Positions 57,311-64,000 of a stretch of 64,000 bases of DNA are shown here, one piece after another. The DNA is from Symsagittifera roscoffensis. Taxonomy: Eukaryota > Xenacoelomorpha > Acoela > Convolutidae. The position numbers were made by a program, and so were the translations under genes. The notes beneath the pieces were generated by a model, which ran no database searches, had not been told where the DNA came from, and saw only the letters and a list, made by a program, of their open reading frames with translations. The number at the start of each line of letters is the position of its first letter. The stretch's first letter is position 1. Location of the stretch: NCBI RefSeq assembly GCF_963678635.1, contig NC_087071.1:17421613-17485612 (forward strand), in the 5' to 3' direction.

Positions 57311-57744
57311 AGTTTTATGTCATTTTTATTACTTGCCGGTTTTTGAAGGTTGAATTTGAACTTGATTTCGTGGAATACTTAACTGATATCTTTACCTGAT
57401 TGAAGTTTTGTTCATGAATACCAACATTGGTACATTTTTCAGATCTGTGTCATGTCTTTGCAAGTATTTTTTTTGTTTTTTGGATTTGTTTTTCGGATTG
57501 TTTTACTGCTACATACTGTCAATTCTGAGACTGCTTCACAATTTCTCAATATAATAAGACTAATAGCTTTTTTTCATTTTAGCTCTTTCGTGTAAGTATA
57601 TGTGTAAGTACGATTTTTAGTTATTCCGGAGACCCATATGAGTCTACATGCCAATTTATACGATTGGCCGATTGCAACGACAGGAGGCGTTTTGCTACAC
57701 ATATAAACACAATCTTTTGTATTTTATTATAGCTATAGAAATTG
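57311..57744. other. 3' flank of USP-AlkB gene
   Basis: AT-rich; no AATAAA is evident close to the stop. One poorly supported short frame lies at the edge of the minisatellite. No other feature seen. Confidence 0.35.
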
Positions 57745-58575
57745 ATCTACAATGCGTAAGTACGACATTTAGTTCTACGATTGTTATTTCAGGTCCTTTG
57801 TCAATATTTCAGGCTCTTTGTCAATATAGCAAAATTTTGGTGTATATATGTGTTAGTAAGATTTTTAGTTCTACAACGTTTATTCAGGCTCTTTGTCGAT
57901 ATAGCAAAATATTGGTGTATACATGTGTTAGTACGATTTTAGCTCTAGAATTGTTATTTCAGGCTCTTCGTCATTATAGCAATATTTTAGCGTATACATG
58001 TGTTAGTACCATTTTTAGTTCTCGAACTGTTATTTTATGATCTATGTCAATATATCAAAATTTTAGTGTATACATGTGTTATTACGATTTTTAGTTCTCG
58101 AACTGTTATTTCATGATCTTTGTCAATATATCAAAATTTTATTGTATACATGTGTTAGTACCATTTTTAGTTCTCGAACTGTTATTCCATGATCTTTGTC
58201 AATATAGCAAAATTTTGGTGTATACATGTGTTAGTACGATTTTTAGCTCTAGAACTGTTATTCCATGATCTTTGTCAATATAGCAAAATTTTGGTGTATA
58301 CATGTGTTCGTACGATTTTTAGCTCACGAACTGTTATTTCAGGCCCTTTGTCAGTATAGTAAAATTTTGGTGTATACATGTGTTAGTACGATTTTTAGTT
58401 CTAGAAGTGTTATTTTATGATCTTCGTTGATATATCAAAAATTTAACCTATACATGTGTTAGTACGATTTTTAGTTCTAGAACTGTTATTTCAGGCTCTT
58501 TCTCGATATAGCAAAATTTTGGTGTATACATGTATTAGTACGATTTTTTGTTCTAGAACTGTTATTCTTCAATTA
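57745..58575 (+). repeat. minisatellite, about 75-bp unit, roughly 10-11 copies
   Basis: Units carry TATACATGTGTTAGTACGA, then TTTTTAGTTCTAGAACTG (or CTCGAACTG), TTATTTCAGGCTC (or TTCCATGATC) and TTTGTCAATATAGCAAAATTTTG. Copies start near 57845, 57920, 57995, 58072, 58145, 58220, 58297, 58372, 58450 and 58525. Two variant classes (CAGGCTC versus CATGATC) alternate irregularly. Open frames through it reflect repeat translation, not genes. Confidence 0.85.
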
Positions 58576-59160
58576 TTAGTTGTTCAAGTTGTTTGGTTTT
58601 TGCTTCAGTTTCTATGCCTTCGGTGTATTGCGCGTAGCGCCTATGTTCAAGTATAGCAGTGATCAGGCATCGAAGTGCGTTGTTTGTAACAAAGTGTTTA
58701 ACATCAAAATCAGCCATCATAATACTGTGTATCGAGCCCAAGATGCAACTAATTCTCTGCCCGTTGATGATGGTAGCTCAAGAGAGAAACGCTGAAAATG
58801 TGATAAAGAGACAGTATCGCAGCAATGTTCCTTTTGCGTGGTGCTCTTTTAAATCATTGCAACCACAAGAAAAGTAACAAACCTGTATTGACAAAGCAAG
58901 CGCAAAGTTTTAGCATTGCTACTCTACTTTGTGGCTCATAAAGCCAAGCAGTGGTAAGCTTCATTAAGCTTGTGTCGTATAATGAACTCTCTTTTTTCCA
59001 ACCCAAGTCGCAAAAATTAATGCGGCGCAAATATTGTTACGAGAAAAAGGTGTTTTTTTTTAAAGTGTTCATTTTGATCAACAACCAGCTGTTAAGTACA
59101 GCCAATTCCAATGATATTAACAAAGACTATGATATTAAAAAAAGCGCTTTAGCTTCAAGG
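58576..59160. other. non-coding, nothing recognised
   Basis: Only short frames without conserved features. Confidence 0.35.
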
Positions 59161-59164
59161 TATC

Positions 59165-59237
59165 ATGGATCTGTAGCGTAGAGGTAAGGAAGGAGAACAT
59201 CAGCAAAATAAGAGGGTTCGAACCTTGGGCAGTTTTA
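59165..59237 (+). tRNA. tRNA-like sequence (SINE head or tRNA relic)
   Basis: Pol III promoter boxes are clear: A box TAGCGTAGAGG (59174-59184) and B box GGTTCGAACC (59215-59224) with a GGG/CCT T-arm stem, about 30 bp apart. The 3' side lacks a strand complementary to the GGATCTG start, so no full acceptor stem forms and no CCA-type end is seen. Best read as a tRNA-derived SINE 5' head or a decayed tRNA gene. Anticodon not assignable. Confidence 0.5.
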
Positions 59238-60382
59238 GATATTTTTTGAACTTTTTCGTATACTAGTTCAAATGTGTCAGCTCTTTAAACTGAGGCATGT
59301 TAGTTGCTATTTTTTTTTCAAATTGACTGGTACTGTTAATGCGTCATGATTGGCCTGCGTCACTTTGCAACTATGTAGACTCATAATTGGGGTGCGTCAC
59401 TTAAGAAGTTTTGTAGACTCGAAGTTATACTCATTCAGTTTTTCTCAGTAGCGCATATTTTTGCTTGTGTTTGTTTTTCCATAAACCAAAAAATTTGATT
59501 TTTTTTTCTAAATTTAGCTTCTGAATTTTTTTGTTGTGTTTGCAACTAAACACAAGTGAAAAAGACCTTGGTTACTCAAAGCACCAAAGGTTGGACGGTC
59601 TTTGCATTTACAATGCAAAGAAAACGACCTGAGTTCGGCTGTCTTTCACAATTGATATAACAAAAGTAACAAACTTTTATTTTTGGCAAAATTTTTTAAT
59701 GGTGATTATTTTAAACTTTCGAATTTTCAAATTATCAGACATTGATCAAGGCATATATAAACACCCCATACAAAGGAAATAGGAATTTTCAGCGTTTTTA
59801 AAGAAAATAAAAGCCAATTTTATTGTATCCAGGACTACGTTATTCACAAAAAAAATTAAACTTTACGTGCAAAAAAAATTTTCGATAAAGGTTTGTTTGC
59901 GTACAAAATTCGATTTGCGGCTGAAAAAAAAAACAAAAAAATTATGGGCCAAATTTTCAAAATTACTTGGAAAACTTTTTGTGTCGCCATCAAAAAAAAC
60001 GCCAGTCATACAATTTCCATATATGGGAATTGTATGATAAGCATTTTTTTCAAAAAACGAAAGCCTCGGTTTTTTTTACCAGACTGTTCTATTAGAATCA
60101 AACAGCCACAGAAATAAGTTTATATCTTTTTTCAACCAGTTTTAGAAATTGTATGAAAACTGTATGACAAGCATTTTTCCACACACTTGATGTATGGAAT
60201 TGTATGATAACCATTTTCGGTGTATGAAGGTCAACCCGGGTGATGATTTTCGGCACCGTTGATCTATAATTTTTTTTGGGCCTCTTGTACATCGGCCTCT
60301 CTTGAACGCCCCTCTAAAGGGCACAACAGTGCCGAAAACAATTTTATTGTTCAACAGCGCCAAAAATTGGGTCTAGGACAAC
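59238..60382. other. non-coding with short local repeats
   Basis: A hairpin CTTTGCATT-TACAATGCAAAG occurs at about 59598-59620, followed by a GAGTTCGGC motif, possibly another tRNA-like fragment. A phrase GTATGA(T/C)AAGCATTTTT repeats near 60032 and 60160. No supported gene. Confidence 0.4.
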
Positions 60383-60812
60383 AGGCCGACGGGACATCAA
60401 GCCGAAGGGTTTTGAGGCCGAAACTTGAACTTTACAAGCACCTCAAAACAATATTTTTTCATCTGTAAAACGTTGTTTTTCAAAAATTTAGGCAAGTTTA
60501 GTCCATCAAATGCGTTATTCATGACAATGCACCACTTGGGATTGGCATCCATTAATATCATTAGCCGGTTTTTGAAATGCATAAATTATAAACATGAAAA
60601 ACGCCTTCAACCGTGTTTTATGTTTCAACTTTCCTTAACATCATATGGAGGATTGAATTTAATGAAAATGCCAATAACTAGTGAAGAAAGATCCTGAAAA
60701 TTCCGAAATTTTTCAATAAAATTTTCAAATTAATCATATTTCACAAGTTTATAAGAAAATATTCGGCTTGAAGTCCCTAATTTTACGATTCGGCTTGAAG
60801 TCCCGTCGGCTT
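60383..60812. mobile_element. MITE-like element with 24-bp inverted ends
   Basis: Left AGGCCGACGGGACATCAAGC (60383 on) and right, ending at 60812, GACTTCAAGCCGAA when reverse-complemented: 22 of 24 positions match. A second CGGCTTGAAGTCCC copy sits just inside the right end (60761-60775). Related GGCAC(A/T)GTTGTAC and GGCACTGTTGAAC phrases flank both sides (60250, 60335, 60845-60900), suggesting this lies within a larger repeat. No coding capacity. Confidence 0.45.
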
Positions 60813-61257
60813 GATTCCGGAACCCCCAAAAATCATCAATTTTCGGCACTGTTGAACATTTTTTCATTTTCGGCACTGTTGTACTTCGGCACAGTTGTAC
60901 TGTCCCGAGCTGTTTGATGACAAAATCGGTCGAAATCTCAGTGCCGGCAAATGCTGCCTTCTGGGGATTGATTTTGAAACATTGTTATTATCAAGCAGAT
61001 GTCTCATGTCTAGATTATCATCCCAGTCTTCGTAAAGTTTCCAACGTGAATTGATTGTTGGGTTCATTGCCACTTAACAAAACTTTAAGTGAATACAATT
61101 AGATAGATGAAAAATGACTCCATGACAATAGATCACACAAAAACTTGAAGAGTAAAATGGATGTAAAAAATAAGATTGAAAATAAGATGTTGAGACTCAT
61201 TTCAAATTCGCTTCAAATAGTATCTTTTAAAAGAGCATGTGAGTTGGTGTTAGATAA

Positions 61258-61420
61258 TTAGGACGACAGGCTATCAAGATGACAAGACATTAAGACGACA
61301 AATTATATGTAAAATGAGCAGTTCGAATTTAAGCGGTTTAAAATTCTCAGAATTAGAATAAGGAGAATTGTGTGTAGCATCGTCTTAAAGTCGTACCATC
61401 ACAAACGATTGTCGTCCTAA
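61258..61420. mobile_element. possible small inverted-repeat element
   Basis: TTAGGACGAC at 61258-61267 is matched by GTCGTCCTAA at 61411-61420, with related AAGACGACA and CGTCTTAAAGTCGT phrases just inside. Short inverted ends and no target duplication that I can see; tentative. Confidence 0.3.
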
Positions 61421-61460
61421 CGGCTGTCGTTTTTTTTGCCGGTCACCATGTGAATTCATA

Positions 61461-62160
61461 TGTTAGTTAAATATATCAGGCGTATATGACCCGTTCGTCA
61501 CTCTGAAGATGAGCCAATCTTCTCTGCTGCCATTTCTTCTTCTGCTTCCTGTGGAAATTGAGACAGAATAGATTCAATGGGTGGATAAAAGAGATCACTG
61601 CCAGCAGCACCAGGAACAGATGTACCTATAAAACACTTTCGTTTGTGCTCGAGGCGGTTGAAAACAGACCCTCAGGTTTAATAGCGTCCTCCCAATCTTT
61701 TTTGTCAATCGATGATTTCGCTTATTTTTGTTTTATATAAAATACCATTAGTTTAGATTGGAAACATTTCATTATTATCATTAACCTATACTGCAACAAG
61801 AAATAGCGTATCAGAAAAAAGAACCATGATTATTTATTTTTCAAAACATCCAAAAGAATTTGAAACAGGTTTTACTTGAAAAATGGAACTGACATTTTTG
61901 AAAATTCAAGGAGTAGTCAAGAAAAAAATAATTTTGTTTTTGTTGTGATTCGTATCTTATTTTGCATCTATTGTAAACCTTACTTATCCGAATTAGATAA
62001 CAGGTCACTCTCATATGACCTTCACTTGCCATTCTCTCCGGAGGAGAGAATGATCTCTCACTTTTTTAATGTTTTAACTTCAGACTAATTCACTTTAATT
62101 CCTGTATTCTTTTCAATAGTTTTAAATTAGAATTAGCTACAACAAAGTAACTTTTTATCA
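61461..62160 (+). repeat. putative 5' LTR of second Ty3/gypsy element
   Basis: The 3' boundary is secure because the sequence ends TTTTTATCA directly before a canonical primer binding site. The 5' end at TGTTAGTTAA (61461) is a guess based on a TG start. A TATA-like CTATAAAACAC (61625 on) fits a U3 promoter. The partner LTR lies outside the window, so length (about 700 bp) is unverified. Confidence 0.5.
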
Positions 62161-63290
62161 TGGCGCAGTCAAATAACGAATCTAACGTGAGAGGAATACC
62201 TTCATTCAAAACCATACTGTAGATCCCCCCATTCCCTGGGAAGTTTGGAGCGATCTGTTTCACTTAGCTATAATCGCTAAAGAAAATATAGACATCGAAA
62301 ACTTACTAAATCCTTCGGAAAGACATCATCCTCAACCTCCCAAGTTGGAAAATCCGATGGACGGTGAAACAGATAACCAAAGACAGTCGAGAATGGACCG
62401 AAACGCCCAAGAAAAAAGACGCTACGATGAAGAGGAATCAGCCTCCATTAAATCTGAAACCAAGAAATTCAATGGAATGCGACTAGAAGAAGCAGATAAA
62501 AAACTACGATCTGTCTTGTACCTCGCATTGGGAAACGAGGGAAAAAGGATTTTCGGACAAAAACTTACAAAGGTGAAAATCTTGCAAACTTCTTTTAAAG
62601 AACTTTGGGACTTCCTAGCAATCGCCTTCGTAAGAAAGACAAACGTCACATTCGAACGACACAAACTGTTAAACTGAAAACAACCGTATAGAGAATCTTT
62701 AGAACAATTTTGGGGTGCCTTAGCAGAAATGGCTAAAATGTGCGACATAGCCGCAGGAGAAGAAGAGTGGATTAGAGATAATTTCATAAATAACATGAAA
62801 AACTACGATATCCAAAGGAACAAAGGAAACTTTTAACAGAAACACTTCCCCCACGAGAAGCACTAAACGTAGCACTCATCGATGAAGAGGGATTTTTAAA
62901 TCACCTAAAACTTACAAACAACTTTAAATCCGACGGATCATCCGTACTTAAACCACACAGCCATTTCAACGTAAGAAGAGAGCCAACTCTCAATACAGAA
63001 AAAAGCAACACCTGTATGAAAAAAGGTCCCAAAAGGTCACCTAGCAGTTTGCGCAGCAAAGGACACTACCTGTACATCTTGTAAATATAAAGGTCACTTT
63101 ACCAGACTTTGTAGATCTCGTCGTAAAAATGTAAACATTGTAAATAATCAAATTGTAGATAATACAGATTTTAATCCGTCGGATATTCCGGATGTAAATA
63201 CAGGTCATGTAGATAGAGAATGTTGTGGCGTCATAAACGCACGGCCGGAATCTGGACAAAACGAAAACGACGATTATTCTGTATTAAATG
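62160..63290 (+). pseudogene. gag: gag of second Ty3/gypsy element (broken)
   Basis: An ATG at 62160 straddles the LTR/primer-site junction and opens a short frame (MAQSNNESNVRGIPSF); after a frameshift near 62212 the frame continues with PPIPWEVWSDL and runs through 62345-62677. A TGA there, a stop near 62835 and several others break it. The middle has KELWDFLAIAFVRKTN and ESLEQFWGALAEMAKMC, capsid-like helices. A CCHC knuckle (CTSCKYKGHFTRLC, 63070-63111) marks the nucleocapsid. It is unrelated in sequence to the giant element's Gag. Inactive copy. Confidence 0.7.
62161..62178 (+). other. tRNA primer binding site
   Basis: TGGCGCAGTC starts at 62161, immediately after the LTR CA. This ten-base sequence is the primer site known from several gypsy-type elements, assigned there to a serine tRNA. 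Confidence 0.75.
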
Positions 63291-63322
63291 TAACTACGAT
63301 TTTTGACGACGACGGAAAAGAA

Positions 63323-63889
63323 TTGAAGAAATTATTAAATTTTGACATCGGAAAAGAAAATCAAGCATTTCTAAATATACAAGTGGATTCAGCTAGCCCG
63401 GTCACTTTCCTCAAGAAAAACGTTTTACACGATTTGAAACTACGAGACCTCTACTTGAAAATCTATCCGGTGGACAAAGCAACCAAGTACTTTTACTGTG
63501 GATTCACTGACAACGCTATAAATATTTCTGGAAAGGTTATAATTCCGATCTTCTCAAACGGTTGGTCACAAAACGCTTGTCATTTCTTCTTGACCGAGGG
63601 ACACGAGAAAAACATCCTAGGAAATGACAATCTGCCGAAAGTGGGGATAGAAGTCTCACAGAAGTACTTCCCGCATTTCCAGACTCGCAAGCAGTGTAAG
63701 TCAAAAAATTCTATCTCTCCATCAGACAAAGATAGGGAAATTCTAAACATATCAAAAACTTTTAAAAACTTATTCATTCGGATTGGAAAAATAAAAAACC
63801 AGATGAAAATCACTCATTTTCACGAACCCCTAAAACCAATCCAACTAAAAGGAAGACGAGTCTCCCTCCACTTACTGGATTCTGTTTAG
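63323..63889 (+). pseudogene. pol: protease and start of RT, second element
   Basis: 188 open codons. The retropepsin active site reads VDSASPVTFL, with Ala in place of the usual Gly of DS/TG. A later ILGNDNL segment (about residue 98) is the second protease motif. After a spacer the frame reaches PIQLKGRRVSLHLL, the N-terminal region of Ty3/gypsy RT, and stops at a TAG at 63887-63889. Confidence 0.75.
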
Positions 63890-64000
63890 ATTTAGACAAA
63901 ACTCAACAGACTAAAAGACGAGGGACATAATAAAAAACTAGAAAACTGTGTCGAAGATCGTTTTATCAGTCCAATACTCATTACTTGCAAAAAAGACAAA
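63890..64000 (+). pseudogene. pol: RT N-terminal region, runs off the window
   Basis: After the TAG and a frame change, coding-like sequence continues as LKDEGHNKKLENC and DRFISPILITCKKDK, a conserved early RT stretch. The catalytic domain lies beyond 64000. Confidence 0.65.

Noticed and set aside
57745-58575. Regular repeats considered as a CRISPR array
   Set aside because: Units are contiguous 75-bp tandem repeats with no unique spacers, in a eukaryotic context.
60864-61073. 69-codon minus-strand frame with plausible composition
   Set aside because: It overlaps repeat phrases shared with the nearby inverted-repeat element; no motif and no second copy.

Overview
The window is AT-rich invertebrate-type nuclear DNA dominated by transposable elements. 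Short spliceosomal introns (71-84 bp, one class with a TACTAAC branch site), the standard stop codons, LTR retroelements with envelope-like genes, hAT-like MITEs and TTTA microsatellites point to a metazoan. I cannot name the species from sequence alone.

Layout. (1) 1-7590: gene-free AT-rich repeats: a long inverted (foldback-like) repeat, a degenerate satellite, and two or three MITEs beginning GGCTCTTTT, one with a clean 8-bp target duplication. (2) 7590-35392, plus strand: a 5'-truncated copy of a giant Ty3/gypsy-type, envelope-bearing LTR element. It keeps the integrase C-terminus, a micro-ORF, a Pro-rich ORF and the env N-terminus. Then come six tandem copies (about 3.6-3.9 kb each) of a unit carrying the rest of env plus an unrecognised about 600-codon ORF (ORF602 here). 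A conserved 3' tail, another unrecognised ORF and a 412-bp LTR follow. (3) 35393-53137, minus strand: a second, single-copy member of the same family, almost complete: LTR, primer binding site, leader, gag, protease, RT-RNase H, integrase, micro-ORF, Pro-rich ORF, env, ORF602, tail. Its 3' end is cut off where the plus-strand element's LTR abuts it. Both copies carry frameshifts and stops, so neither looks functional, but together they outline an element of roughly 18-19 kb, much larger than a typical gypsy-type element.

(4) 53138-55740: host-like AT-rich DNA with a young 1021-bp tandem duplication and TTTA arrays. (5) 56085-57310: a three-exon gene predicted to fuse the N-terminal half of a ubiquitin-specific protease to a complete AlkB-type Fe(II)/2-oxoglutarate dioxygenase; a 75-bp minisatellite follows. 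(6) 58600-61450: mostly non-coding, with a tRNA-like sequence and two small inverted-repeat elements. (7) 61461-64000: the 5' part of a different Ty3/gypsy element (putative LTR, TGGCGCAGTC primer site, gag, protease, start of RT) that runs off the window.

How the parts relate: in the giant element gag/pol would supply particle, reverse transcription and integration functions and env a membrane glycoprotein. The micro-ORF, Pro-rich ORF, ORF602 and the tail ORF are accessory genes without recognised homologues. ORF602 overlaps env by 4 bp (ATGA), and a spliceosomal intron lies directly after its stop codon in every copy, suggesting retrovirus-like control of splicing. The most notable items are this giant element with its accessory genes, the six-fold env-ORF602 array, and the USP-AlkB fusion gene.
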